Assembly: GCA_964460435.1 (NCBI GenBank)
Contig: CAYWRH010000049.1
Location: forward strand, 1-25,908
Source: JAAZBV01 sp964460435
Lineage (GTDB): Bacteria; Desulfobacterota; DSM-4660; Desulfatiglandales; HGW-15
Length of the DNA: 25,908 bases
Reading direction: 5' to 3'
Part shown: positions 1 to 8,602 of the stretch, one piece after another
How the letters are laid out: each line of letters starts with the position of its first letter
Position numbering within the stretch: the stretch's first letter is position 1
Notes under the pieces: model-generated
Told to the model about the DNA's origin: nothing
Databases searched by the model: none
The model's input: the letters and a program-made list of their open reading frames with translations, nothing else
Translations under genes and position numbers: made by a program

Positions 1-10
1 GATAGCTTAT

Positions 11-47
11 AAAAAGGGCGCATCATTAAAGATGCGCCCTTTTTTTT
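11..47 (+). terminator. Rho-independent terminator of an upstream gene
   Basis: A perfect 11-bp stem (AAGGGCGCATC at 14-24 pairing with 31-41) closes a 6-nt loop and is followed by eight T residues at 40-47. This is a textbook intrinsic terminator reading rightwards. It ends a gene that lies outside the window and separates it from the gene starting at 83. Confidence 0.9.
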
Positions 48-82
48 GAATTCACTATGGATAAAATATTAAGGACACTCAA

Positions 83-892
83 ATGGCTGCAAGCCTTAAA
101 AAAATAATTGATATTATTGACGGGATAGCACCCTTCTCGCTTGCAGAGAAGTGGGATAACCCTGGCCTCCAGATTGGCTCCCCTGATATGGAAATTTATA
201 AGATACTGGTTGCCCTTGATCCGACAATAGAGACATTAAAAATGGCCATTTCTGTAAATGCCCAGTTAATTATTACTCATCATCCTCTGCTGTTTCATTC
301 CATATCTCATATAGATTTCAATTCTTTCCCCGGCAACTTTATTAATGAGGCAATAAAAGGCAATATATCAGTTATTGCCGCACACACAAATCTTGATAAT
401 GCAAAGATGGGTATCAACCAGATTCTTGCAATAAAACTGGGTCTGGATGACTGGGAGATACTTGAACCAAAGGAGTATAATGGTGCAACCGGATACGGGA
501 TTGGCATAATTGGCTATCTTGATGAACCGGTTGATTTATTTTCATATGCCATGAAGATAAAGGAATCTCTTAATACCAAAACAGTAAGGGTAATAGGCTC
601 AGATGATTCAAGAGTCAGATGTGTGGCCTCTGTCGGAGGATCAGGGAGGGATTATATAGGCAAAGCCAGAAAAAGGGGGGCTGACCTTATTGTAACAGGA
701 GACATAGGTCATCATGATGCCCTTAATGCGAGAGCCCTGGGCATCAATGTAATTGATGCAGGCCATTTTTATACAGAAAGGGTTGCATTGACAGGTTTTA
801 TTGAACAAATCAGGGAAAAGTCTAAAACACAGGGCATTGATATCATGATTGAGCTTTTTATTGATGAGGCTGACCCTGTCAGAATATTGTAA
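83..892 (+). CDS. Nif3-like dinuclear metal-centre protein (DUF34/GTP cyclohydrolase I type 2 family)
   Basis: A cytoplasmic protein of 269 residues from the widespread NIF3/DUF34 family, which binds two metal ions. Visible metal-ligand motifs are THHPL with His65-His66, AHTNLD with His101 and Asp105, and the C-terminal DAGHFYTE with His228 and Glu232. It is the short form: there is no PII-like insertion of the kind found in ~370-residue members. The family's biochemical role is unsettled; GTP cyclohydrolase-like and metal-chaperone functions have been proposed, and the old GTP cyclohydrolase label should not be taken literally. The ATG at 83 follows an AAGGA-type site with sensible spacing. 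The zinc-ribbon gene begins 26 bp downstream on the same strand, and this pair before rnpB is a common arrangement in Desulfobacterota, so the two are probably cotranscribed. Confidence 0.9.
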   Translation: MAASLKKIIDIIDGIAPFSLAEKWDNPGLQIGSPDMEIYKILVALDPTIETLKMAISVNAQLIITHHPLLFHSISHIDFNSFPGNFINEAIKGNISVIAAHTNLDNAKMGINQILAIKLGLDDWEILEPKEYNGATGYGIGIIGYLDEPVDLFSYAMKIKESLNTKTVRVIGSDDSRVRCVASVGGSGRDYIGKARKRGADLIVTGDIGHHDALNARALGINVIDAGHFYTERVALTGFIEQIREKSKTQGIDIMIELFIDEADPVRIL

Positions 893-918
893 TAATATTA
901 TCATAAGGGGGAAGAGAA

Positions 919-1662
919 TTGAAAAACCATCTGAAAAATTTGATCCTGCTTCAGACGTGCGATAACAGGATAAAAACAAACCAGACAAAGCGGGATTCCA
1001 TTCCTGAAAGGATAAAACGACTGGAAGAGTCATTTGAGGGAAAAAACAGGATCTTCAATTCCAGACTTGAGAAACTTGACTCGCTTGAAAAGGAAAAAAG
1101 GGCTGTTGAAAAGGAGATTCAGGTTATAGAAAGCAGGGCACAGAAAGGTCAGGAAAAACTGAATAACATAAAGTCAAACAAGGAATATACGGCTGCGCTT
1201 AAAGAGATTGAAGATATAGAGAAGGAAAGATTAAGGCAGGAAGACATACTGCTTCAGGTCATGGAGACCATTGAACAGCTGAAAAAGGAGTGCATGGAGA
1301 TTAAGGTTGAGAAGGAAAATCTCAGGAAGGAATTTGATCTGGAAAAAAAGGAGATTGAAGAGGAACTTCTTGAGCTTAATGAAGAGGCTGAAGTATTGAT
1401 GAAGCAAAGGGCTGAGTATAATTGTGCGGTTGACAGCAAAATGCTTAAGACATATGATCTGTTGAGGGCCAGAAGGGCAGGAGTTGCTATAAGCGCTGTA
1501 GTTGGAGGCATATGTCAGGCATGCCATCTTGAGATACCACCGCAGAAGTTTAATGAACTTCAGAGATGCAGTGAGATGATGTCCTGCCCACACTGCAACA
1601 GGCTTATTTACTGGGGGGAAGATGAGTTTTTTACAAACCTGTTGAATAGCCCTATCGTTTAG
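919..1662 (+). CDS. Coiled-coil protein with C-terminal C4 zinc ribbon (CT398/HBP-like family)
   Basis: A 247-residue cytoplasmic protein. Residues about 10-170 are highly charged Lys/Glu-rich heptads, predicting a long antiparallel coiled coil. The C terminus carries two Cys pairs, CQAC near residue 199 and CPHC near residue 223, which form a C4 zinc ribbon. Length and layout fit the family usually annotated as zinc ribbon domain-containing protein, whose members have been proposed to bind nucleic acid or secretion/flagellar partners; the function here is unknown. The start is TTG at 919, chosen because AAGGGGGA lies 7-8 nt upstream and no ATG is suitably placed. It follows the Nif3 gene closely, probably in one operon, and ends 15 bp before the RNase P RNA. 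Confidence 0.85.
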   Translation: MKNHLKNLILLQTCDNRIKTNQTKRDSIPERIKRLEESFEGKNRIFNSRLEKLDSLEKEKRAVEKEIQVIESRAQKGQEKLNNIKSNKEYTAALKEIEDIEKERLRQEDILLQVMETIEQLKKECMEIKVEKENLRKEFDLEKKEIEEELLELNEEAEVLMKQRAEYNCAVDSKMLKTYDLLRARRAGVAISAVVGGICQACHLEIPPQKFNELQRCSEMMSCPHCNRLIYWGEDEFFTNLLNSPIV

Positions 1663-1677
1663 AAGAAAAGTGTATTA

Positions 1678-2056
1678 GAGCAGGCCGGATGACCGCTGCT
1701 TTGCCTTAAAAGCAAAGGGGAGGAAAGTCCGGGCTCCGCAGGACAGGATGCTGGATAACGTCCAGTCCCGGTGACGGGAAGGAAAGTGCAACAGAAAGCA
1801 TACCGCCTTACTTCCGGAATTGGCCGGGGGTTATGGTAAGGGTGAAAAGGTGAGGTAAGAGCTCACCAGTCCTGGCGGTGACGTCAGGAGCTTGGCAAAC
1901 CCCATCCGGAGCAAGACCAAATAAGGAGGAGCATGAGGGTGGTCCGCCCGATTCTCCGGGTAGGTCGCTTGACCCTGATGGTAACATCAGGGCTAGATGA
2001 ATGGTCATCGTTCAGGGATATCTCCCTGAAAACAGAACCCGGCTTATGGCCTGCTC
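1678..2056 (+). ncRNA. rnpB: RNase P RNA, bacterial class A
   Basis: This is the catalytic RNA that matures the 5' ends of tRNAs. The P1 helix is explicit: GAGCAGGCC at 1678-1686 pairs with GGCCTGCTC at 2048-2056. The conserved 5' core GAGGAAAGTCCGGGCTCC lies near 1720, the ACAGAAAGCATACCGCC segment near 1790, GGTAAGGGTGAAAAGGTG near 1835, and the 3' core ACAGAACCCGGCTTA near 2031-2045. Length (~379 nt) fits class A. The 3' arm of P1 runs straight into seven T residues at 2057-2063, so P1 probably doubles as the terminator hairpin. Short reading frames inside this stretch on either strand are not genes. Exact ends could differ by a few bases. Confidence 0.95.
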
Positions 2057-2061
2057 TTTTT

Positions 2062-2877
2062 TTATATAAGCTTAGTCACAGCAGTTTGGATAGCCTGCCT
2101 CAACACCCCTCCTAAAATCTGAAAACAAAAGAGGGCCACAAGCGGTGATAAATCAAGCCCTGCAATTAACGGGATGATCCTTCGAAAAGGCGCAAGGAGA
2201 GGCTCACTGATCCCATAGATGGTCTGTACAACTGGGTTATAAGGTGATGGGCTTACCCATGACAGCAAAACGCTAACGAGTATTACAAGGGAGAAAAAAC
2301 CAGGGAAGAGCTCTATTATCAGCACCAACCCCTCTGCTACGCCATAGTATATATAGAATAAAAACCCAAACGGTTTTGGTGAGATTAAATTGTTTAGCAG
2401 ATATGATATAAGGCTGTAAATAATAAAAATGGCTATAAATGAAAACAAAGAGAATGATTTTCTCTGTATATTAAGCCTTGCGGCCAGAGAACCCAGAGGC
2501 AGAAATGCCCTTTGCAGCATACCGATTACTGGGGTATTGACCCTATCCCCTGTAAGAATGGCTATGAACCACACCACCATATAAAACTGGAAGAGAAGCT
2601 GGAATAGATTCAATAGGCTTATCCCTGTCCCGGATATAAGGGAGATACGTCCGGTTGAAAAATAGAGCAGCCCCCGTATGACAACAAGAGAGATGACTCC
2701 CAGAACCACACAATAAAACTCATTTCTGACAATGGTTTTAAATGGTTTTTATAGAGGGTCAGTGATCCTGAATATGAGGTTATAAATACTGTTAAAATTG
2801 GCTTCAACAGGCCTGATAAGGAGCCTGATAAGTACAATAACTATGAATATATCAATAACAGCCTTGAATAAAAACAT
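2062..2877 (-). pseudogene. YggT-family membrane protein gene interrupted by an in-frame TAA (double YggT domain)
   Basis: The full frame runs from an ATG at 2877 to the stop at 2062 and would encode 271 residues plus stop, but codon 43 is TAA (2749-2751). Upstream of it the sequence reads as a proper YggT start, ending RITDPL; after it the same frame continues KPFKTIVRNEF. The second YggT repeat has the parallel motif SEPLLAPFRRIIP, so the stop sits exactly where a Leu belongs (TTA to TAA, one base). The open part from GTG at 2709 gives 215 residues with several membrane spans. YggT proteins are small inner-membrane proteins of poorly defined role, linked to osmotic or cell-division functions. 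This may be a recent pseudogene, a sequencing error, or a gene restarting at 2709, though no good ribosome site precedes that GTG. Confidence 0.7.
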
Positions 2878-2944
2878 CTAAATTCCTCTTGGTATTTTAT
2901 CTGGCTGTAATCTATACTACACCAATTAATTATTCAACCTGAAT

Positions 2945-3259
2945 ATGAGACTGATCTTTTATAGAGTAATGGTGATGAAGAAAAAAGAGCCAGATAGAAC
3001 CTATACTGATATTGTATCAAGGATAATCCCGAGATCCTCAAAAAATGAGATCGCAGGTATGGAAGGAGGAATTGTCAAGATCAGGGTGACTTCGCCGCCT
3101 GTTGAGGGCATGGCCAACAGGGCTGTTATCGAATTGATTTCAAAGGAGCTGAAAATCCCCAAGAAAGATATTGAGATAATATCGGGTGATAAATCAAAAA
3201 ATAAAAGGATACGGGTTTATGGCATCTCAGACCTCAGTTTTTCTATAGTAAAGAGATAA
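2945..3259 (+). CDS. DUF167 / YggU family protein
   Basis: A small cytoplasmic protein of up to 104 residues. The family core is clear: IVSRIIPRSSKNEIAG, then VKIRVTSPPVEGMANRAVIELISKEL written across residues 45-70, and the basic stretch ISGDKSKNKRIRV. DUF167 members adopt an alpha/beta fold with no established activity. The first ATG at 2945 lacks a ribosome site; ATG at 2969 or 2975 would remove eight or ten residues outside the conserved core and is equally possible. In many bacteria yggU lies next to yggT; here it diverges from the damaged YggT-family gene with 67 bp between start codons, so the pair may share a divergent promoter region. Confidence 0.85.
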   Translation: MRLIFYRVMVMKKKEPDRTYTDIVSRIIPRSSKNEIAGMEGGIVKIRVTSPPVEGMANRAVIELISKELKIPKKDIEIISGDKSKNKRIRVYGISDLSFSIVKR

Positions 3260-3271
3260 AAAATGCATGGA

Positions 3272-3285
3272 GGCCCTGCCGGGCC
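3272..3285. terminator. Small GC hairpin between convergent genes
   Basis: GGCCC at 3272-3276 pairs with GGGCC at 3281-3285 around a TGCC loop, in the 31-bp gap between two convergent genes. The position suits a bidirectional terminator, but there is no T-run on either side, so this is a weak call. Confidence 0.35.
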
Positions 3286-3290
3286 ACTTA

Positions 3291-5144
3291 TCAGGCATGA
3301 AACTGCATATCATAAAGCTGCCTGAACCTGCCGTTTTTATTCATCAGTTCCCTGTGAGTGCCTGACTCGACTATCTCTCCATTTTCAAGCACAAATATCC
3401 TGTCTGCATTCCGTATTGTGCTTAATCTGTGGGCAACAGCAAAGATCGTGCACTTGCCCTTCAGCGATTCTATGGATTTCTGTATAAGTTCTTCACTCTC
3501 TGCGTCAAGTGCAGAAGCTACTTCATCCAGCAGCAATATGGAGGGATTTATAAGTATTGCCCTGGCAATGGATATGCGCTGTTTCTGGCCTCCTGAAAGG
3601 AGCGAGCCCCTGTCCCCTACAACAGTATTATACTGGTTAGGCTGATCCATAATAAAATCGTGGGCATGGGCAGCTCTTGCAGCGGCTATTATACTGTCCA
3701 TATCAACAGATGAGCCTGTGCAGTTGATGTTATTAATAATGGTGTCATGAAAGAGCAGTACCTCCTGGCTTACTATCCCTATCTGTTTTCTTAGTGATTC
3801 CAGGGTAACATCCCTTATATCTATGCCGTCAATCAGTATCTGACCCTCCTGCACATCATAGAAACGGGGGACAAGGTCTATTAATGTGCTTTTACCCGCC
3901 CCTGTTGACCCCACAAAGGCTATCATTTCACCTGCGTTCACCCTGAATGATACATTTTTAAGTATTGGCTTACTGTTTTTATATGAAAAGCAGACATCCC
4001 TGAATTCAATGGAGCTCTTATGTTTTGGCAGTATAACGGCATTTTCCTTTTCTGTAATATCCGGCCTTGTATTGATGATGCCAAATACCCTTTCAGTTGC
4101 CCCCTGCAGGGTTTTGATATCATTGCTGACCTTGGAAAGGTTTTTTACAGGTGAGTATGCTCTTGACAGGGCATAAAAAAGCGCTACCAGTTCACCAAGG
4201 GTAACATTGTAATAAATCTTGCCTAGGATCAGTATTACAGGCAATGCTGTGAAGGCGATGGCGTCCATAATGGGGCCTATCCCCCTTACCCAGCGGTTCC
4301 AGTGCATGGTTTTTTTATATAAGAAATCTGTCAATTTTTTAAATTTGGCTGCATGGTTTTCAAGCGAACAGAAACCCTGAACCACCTTCAGGCAAAGCAG
4401 TGTTTCCTGATAGGCTGATGTGACCTGCGCTGTTGCATCCTGAACCCTGGCAGAATGTTTTTTTACCTTGACTCCGAATAATCGGGTTACCCCGATTATC
4501 ACAGGGGTGACAATCATTACTATAAGAGTCAGTTTGTAGTTCAATTTTAATGCGGAAATTAATAAAAACATTGCAGTCAGAGGGTGCTGAACAAGACCGA
4601 TGATGATATTTGATATGGATGCCTGCATAAGGGTCAGATCTGCTGTTGACCTTGAGATCAGTTCACCAATCTTGTATTCATGATAAAAACCCAGGTGAAG
4701 TCTGGTAAATTTCCTGTAGAGATCTATCCTGATATCATTTATTGCCCTGTTGGTGAAGGCTGCTGCTAATAGTTCACTCAGGTACAGGGTAAATGATCTG
4801 ATAATAACAGAAATGAAAATGAGAAAAGAAAGAAGGATCAGGAGTGAATTAGTTGTTTTTCCTTCAATAATCTCGACCTTAACAAGTTTTATTGGGAATG
4901 ATGAATCTTTATCCCATACCGGCAGTTTAATTGTAAATGGAACAGGCTCATTATTCCTGGAGATATCTTGGGACATATCCTTAGACATATCCTTGGTCAT
5001 ATTATCTATAAAAGAGGGGAGCATCTCTGCGGGCGCAGAAGCCAATACAGCGGCAACACATGCAGGCAGAATAGCGCAAAAAATAAGTAATTTATATCTT
5101 CTAACATATCGAGCAATCTCTTTGCCAAGTAATCTGTCAAGCAT
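3291..5144 (-). CDS. MsbA-like ABC exporter, fused membrane and ATPase domains (half-transporter)
   Basis: A 617-residue inner-membrane exporter of the lipid A/multidrug (MsbA, ABCB) type that works as a homodimer. An N-terminal six-helix region (residues ~15-330) precedes an ATPase domain (~375-617). Visible ATPase motifs are Walker A GSTGAGKST at 412-420, the Q-loop Gln near 460, signature LSGGQKQR at 516-523, Walker B ILLLDE with catalytic Glu541, and the switch His in AHRLST at ~572. All are intact, so it should be active. It has an unusually long first extracytoplasmic loop (residues ~40-100) with a small KDMS repeat. AAGGAG lies 13 nt before the ATG, a long spacing. The gene is 95 bp downstream of the LptF/LptG-type gene on the same strand, which favours lipid A/LPS transport, but substrate identity is inferred from family and context only. 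Confidence 0.88.
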   Translation of the reverse strand: MLDRLLGKEIARYVRRYKLLIFCAILPACVAAVLASAPAEMLPSFIDNMTKDMSKDMSQDISRNNEPVPFTIKLPVWDKDSSFPIKLVKVEIIEGKTTNSLLILLSFLIFISVIIRSFTLYLSELLAAAFTNRAINDIRIDLYRKFTRLHLGFYHEYKIGELISRSTADLTLMQASISNIIIGLVQHPLTAMFLLISALKLNYKLTLIVMIVTPVIIGVTRLFGVKVKKHSARVQDATAQVTSAYQETLLCLKVVQGFCSLENHAAKFKKLTDFLYKKTMHWNRWVRGIGPIMDAIAFTALPVILILGKIYYNVTLGELVALFYALSRAYSPVKNLSKVSNDIKTLQGATERVFGIINTRPDITEKENAVILPKHKSSIEFRDVCFSYKNSKPILKNVSFRVNAGEMIAFVGSTGAGKSTLIDLVPRFYDVQEGQILIDGIDIRDVTLESLRKQIGIVSQEVLLFHDTIINNINCTGSSVDMDSIIAAARAAHAHDFIMDQPNQYNTVVGDRGSLLSGGQKQRISIARAILINPSILLLDEVASALDAESEELIQKSIESLKGKCTIFAVAHRLSTIRNADRIFVLENGEIVESGTHRELMNKNGRFRQLYDMQFHA

Positions 5145-5239
5145 AATTATAATGATACTCCTTAAAATATAAAAACCCTTTCGGGATTATGGTCCATGTA
5201 ATAAAGGATAATATGTATCAGAAAAAAGGTAAAAAGTGT

Positions 5240-6316
5240 CTATTTTTTGATGTACATTATCAGATTTATTCCTGCCATTGTAAAAAGGATATTTGCTGCC
5301 CATGCTGATAAAAATGGGGGCAATATCCCTGCCAGCCCAATAGCCCTTGCAAAACCCATAACAAGATAGAGCAGAAAACAGGCTGCAATGCCAATGGTAA
5401 TGGAAAGGGGGATGCCATTTATCTTCTCCCACAGGCCTATAGGCATTGCAACAAGGGACAGAACAGCAGTAATAAATGGAAAGGCGAGTTTTCTGTACAG
5501 ATTAACCATGTCAGCAGTATTATCATATCCCTCGGCCCTTACCTTTTCCGCGTGTCTTTTCAACTGCCCGTAACTCATGTCTTCAGGATTTTTTATTTTT
5601 TTGATGAACATCTCAGGTGTTTCAGGGATATCGATTGAAACCTTGTCTAGCCTTTCAAAAAGGTAATCGTTTTCACCGGCAAGTGTCTGAACCTTTGCCT
5701 TTTCTATTTCCCATTTGTTATTAACCCATCTGGCTGTTTCACCCTTGATCTTTTTGACAAGAATGAATTGATCATTAAAAAAATAGAATACCGGTCCCTT
5801 CATTGTCTGCGTCTTTGCATCAAAATATCCTATCCAGTAGATATTATTTTTTGACTTGTACCATATATTAGCAGTTCCGGATAAACCTGCCGGGTCACGT
5901 TTTTTAACCCCGGCATTCCATATCTCGTTCTGCCTTGAGCTGGTAAATGGGATAATGGCCTCAGAGAGAATGAATGAAAAGATGCTTAATATAACGGAGA
6001 TAAATATTACAGGGGATAAGGCCCTGAAGATATCAAGCCCGCAGGCCTTCATTGCCATGATTTCCCTGTTCTTTTTCATCAGGCATATAACAACAATAAT
6101 AGATATTGTGACTGCAACCGGCATCATCTGCTCTGTAATAGAAGGTAATTTATATAGAAAATAGGCAATGACAGTGGAAAAGGGCACACCCGCTTTAACA
6201 AAATTATCTATCTTCTGTATAAAATCGATAACAAGGAATAAGAGGATAAAGATAAACTGGCACATGACAAATACCTTTATTATCTCTTTAACGATATATT
6301 TTGTTATTACCTTCAT
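5240..6316 (-). CDS. LptF/LptG family LPS export permease
   Basis: A 358-residue integral membrane protein of the YjgP/YjgQ (LptF/LptG) family, which supplies membrane subunits of the LptB2FG transporter that extracts LPS from the inner membrane. It shows the family pattern: hydrophobic helices at ~15-35, ~50-75 and ~95-120, a periplasmic beta-rich domain (~130-270), then three C-terminal helices (~275-355). Start ATG at 6316 follows GAGGATAA. Family members normally come as an lptF-lptG pair; only one is present, so the partner must be elsewhere. The length and the opening residues look more LptG-like, but I would not commit. The MsbA-like exporter follows on the same strand, probably in the same transcript. 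Confidence 0.87.
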   Translation of the reverse strand: MKVITKYIVKEIIKVFVMCQFIFILLFLVIDFIQKIDNFVKAGVPFSTVIAYFLYKLPSITEQMMPVAVTISIIVVICLMKKNREIMAMKACGLDIFRALSPVIFISVILSIFSFILSEAIIPFTSSRQNEIWNAGVKKRDPAGLSGTANIWYKSKNNIYWIGYFDAKTQTMKGPVFYFFNDQFILVKKIKGETARWVNNKWEIEKAKVQTLAGENDYLFERLDKVSIDIPETPEMFIKKIKNPEDMSYGQLKRHAEKVRAEGYDNTADMVNLYRKLAFPFITAVLSLVAMPIGLWEKINGIPLSITIGIAACFLLYLVMGFARAIGLAGILPPFLSAWAANILFTMAGINLIMYIKK

Positions 6317-6346
6317 TTATCCTCTTCAATACCTGTTATTAATGAT

Positions 6347-6388
6347 GGCATGAAATCCATTCAAAGCGCCTTGAATGGATTTCATGCC
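6347..6388. repeat. Perfect 18-bp inverted repeat (hairpin)
   Basis: The arm at 6347-6364 (GGCATGAAATCCATTCAA) is perfectly complementary to 6371-6388, around the 6-nt loop AGCGCC. It lies between two leftward genes, downstream of the SnoaL-like gene and upstream of the LptF/G start. Neither side has a clear T-run, so it is not a classic terminator; it could still be a transcription barrier, an mRNA-processing hairpin, or a palindromic repeat of the REP/MITE type. No second copy was seen in this window. Confidence 0.85.
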
Positions 6389-6450
6389 TGTGCACAGAAG
6401 ATACCTTGACGAAATAAAAAAATCTATCTTTATATTTCTTCAAATTTTAT

Positions 6451-7017
6451 TTACCAGCTGGGATTTTTTCTTGACCCGATCCATTCTTTCATCTGTTCAT
6501 TATAGATAACCCTTTTACTGAACAGCCACTCACCGTTCACCTTTTCCATTTCATCCTCATAATATCCATATGAATCAAGGGTTGCCTTTCGTTCAGGGTT
6601 ATCATTTCCCATATGAAACCAGTAGGCCCTTCCGGTTGCCTTGTTGCCATTAACTTTAATCACTATGTTTGTGATGTTATGACGGCCTGTAGATGGGTAT
6701 TGGTTTTTATCTCCTTCTGCGGCAGGTTTTTTCTTTGCCATGTTTGCAGACATTGCACCGAGTTCTCTCTTTATATTTTCCCGCCCCTGCCATTTAAAGC
6801 CGATTATGTCCAGGATGCCATCCTCAGTAAATGTCTTCACATAAGTATCCAGATCACCAAAATCCAGGGCAAACATGTAGCGTGCCTGAAGATCCTCTAT
6901 CAGGGCCCTGTCTTCTGCATAACTTACGGCACTTGTATCAGCGGAAGTATGGGTAATGATAAATGTGATGGATAATATGGAAATTACTATTAAACCTATT
7001 AAAGATATTCTTCGCAT
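6451..7017 (-). CDS. Secreted SnoaL/NTF2-like protein
   Basis: A 188-residue protein with an N-terminal signal peptide: Arg-Arg, then a hydrophobic stretch to ~residue 25. The mature part has the SnoaL-like pattern of the NTF2 superfamily: an opening helix with DLQARYMFALDFGDLDTYV, then FTEDGILDI, a G-R-E-N-I-K turn, and a curved sheet ending GEWLFSKRVI. NTF2-fold proteins include polyketide cyclases, isomerases, dehydratases and ligand-binding proteins; no specific activity can be assigned. Export is unusual for SnoaL_4-like members. Start ATG at 7017 is supported by AGGAGG nine nt upstream. It precedes the lptF/G-type gene on the same strand but is separated by a strong hairpin, so it is probably a separate unit. 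Diverges from the sensor gene at 7286. Confidence 0.8.
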   Translation of the reverse strand: MRRISLIGLIVISILSITFIITHTSADTSAVSYAEDRALIEDLQARYMFALDFGDLDTYVKTFTEDGILDIIGFKWQGRENIKRELGAMSANMAKKKPAAEGDKNQYPSTGRHNITNIVIKVNGNKATGRAYWFHMGNDNPERKATLDSYGYYEDEMEKVNGEWLFSKRVIYNEQMKEWIGSRKNPSW

Positions 7018-7285
7018 TTGGTGTCCTCCTGTTTTGGGTTTATGTATGTGATTGGTTCAGTGATTCAGATGATGGAGTATAGATATACCGGAATTTTATG
7101 TCAATATGCCTTGTCTATTCTGAATGTTTCAATATTGATCTTCTGATTGGGTTTAATAGGGATAAGCCAATGATCTGATAATTTCTCATAAAACATATTT
7201 TTAAATGCTATCTTCCCGATATTTTCAAATTTGACCAGGCTCTCCGGTTCTGTTACTCTGTAGCTGTAACTTAAAGGAGTTGTAT

Positions 7286-8602
7286 ATGATACTGCCATTA
7301 TCAATTTCATTGGTCGCTTTTGTTGTATGCCTCCTTATTGGCTTCCTTGTCTATTATCAAAGCAGTAAAAAATTGGAACATAAACTATTCCTGGCCCTTT
7401 GTCTTGTCAACGCATGGATGGCATTGAGTGAATTCCTGTTTATACAATCTGCAGAACCTGCATACACGCTCTTCTGGGCAAAAACAAACATTTTGCCGGG
7501 TCTTGCTGTAAGTGTAGCTTTGCATTTCGTGTTTGCAATAACCGGTATAGGGATAATAAATAAAAAATGGTTTCTTGGGATCGTCTACATACCAAATATT
7601 CTGTTCTATCTGTACATACTTATAACAGGTGGAGCCACAATAAATATTGTAAAAGGCCAATGGGGAAATGAGGTTGTATATAATGTCCAGTCGCCTTTTC
7701 TTTCCATGGTTAACCTGTGGATCTCTATTTTTGGGTTCTTGAGCTTTATTATCCCCTTGATCTATTATTTTAAAACCGGGGATATAAAAAAGAAAAAACA
7801 GCTGGCCTATATATCACTCGGGTTTTTTATGCCAACGGTATTGGGTAGCGCCATATACTTTGTCAAACCTCTTACCGGATTAGATGTCCCCAGGGTTCCC
7901 TCATTTTTTACAATGCTGCTGGAGCTTTTACTCGGATATGCTGTCTGGAAGTTCGGTCTTCTTGACCTGAACCCTGTAACCGCTGCAAATAATATTGTCG
8001 AGACAATATCAGATATGCTCCTGATTATTGACCGGGAAAGGAGAATTGTTTCATATAATAATGCAGTGCTTAAATTATCCGCCTATAAGCATGAGGAGAT
8101 AATCGATAAAAATATAGACAAGCTGTTCCCGGGAAAGGGGCTGCATTTACTGTTCGACAGGTTAGATGCTCCCGAAGCTGTCAATAACAATAAAAATACT
8201 ATTGATAATTATGTTGTTAGACAGGTTGAAGATGCTCTTGTTACAAAGAATTCGGAGATGATACCTGTAAACATATCTGTTTCGGTATTGCATGAAAAGG
8301 ATGGAGAAAAAGCCGGTTACGTGCTGGTCGCAAGGGATATCACCAGTCAGAAGATAATAGATAATGAGAATAAAAAACTCATCGCTGAGCTTCGCGAGGC
8401 AATGGAAAATGTAAAGACACTCAAAGGCTTTATACCAATATGTGCAAAATGCAAAAAGGTCAGGGATGATCAGGGCTACTGGAGCCAGATTGAAAAATAT
8501 ATATTGGAACATTCGGATGCCTTGATAAGTCACGGAATCTGCCCTGAGTGTGCTGAAGAGCTGTATGGAAATGAGGACTGGTTTCAACAGAAAAAAGAAT
8601 AG
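7286..8602 (+). CDS. 7TM membrane sensor with PAS domain and Cys-rich C-terminal domain, no kinase
   Basis: A 438-residue inner-membrane sensor. Residues 1-228 form about seven helices resembling the 7TM N-terminal region of some histidine kinases (7TM-HisK_N type). A PAS domain follows at ~240-350, opening with ISDMLLIIDRERRIVSYN. The end is a linker plus CAKCKKVRDDQGYW and, 20-odd residues later, HGICPEC, the two-Cys-pair module seen behind PAS or receiver domains in deltaproteobacterial proteins. There is no histidine-kinase, GGDEF or EAL domain, so output is unknown; the Cys pairs suggest a metal or redox site. ATG at 7286 is preferred over TTG at 7280 because AGGAG ends 6 nt before it. 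It is the only evident sensor beside the hydrolase cluster, which hints at a regulatory link, but it has no visible DNA-binding part. Confidence 0.8.
   Translation: MILPLSISLVAFVVCLLIGFLVYYQSSKKLEHKLFLALCLVNAWMALSEFLFIQSAEPAYTLFWAKTNILPGLAVSVALHFVFAITGIGIINKKWFLGIVYIPNILFYLYILITGGATINIVKGQWGNEVVYNVQSPFLSMVNLWISIFGFLSFIIPLIYYFKTGDIKKKKQLAYISLGFFMPTVLGSAIYFVKPLTGLDVPRVPSFFTMLLELLLGYAVWKFGLLDLNPVTAANNIVETISDMLLIIDRERRIVSYNNAVLKLSAYKHEEIIDKNIDKLFPGKGLHLLFDRLDAPEAVNNNKNTIDNYVVRQVEDALVTKNSEMIPVNISVSVLHEKDGEKAGYVLVARDITSQKIIDNENKKLIAELREAMENVKTLKGFIPICAKCKKVRDDQGYWSQIEKYILEHSDALISHGICPECAEELYGNEDWFQQKKE

Noticed and set aside
1808..2115. Short frames on both strands within and after rnpB
   Set aside because: They overlap conserved RNase P RNA core elements and have no ribosome sites.
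7101..7310. 69-codon minus-strand frame ahead of the sensor gene
   Set aside because: No ribosome site, overlaps the sensor start by 25 bp on the other strand, no family recognised. Possibly the remnant of a gene, but not supported.
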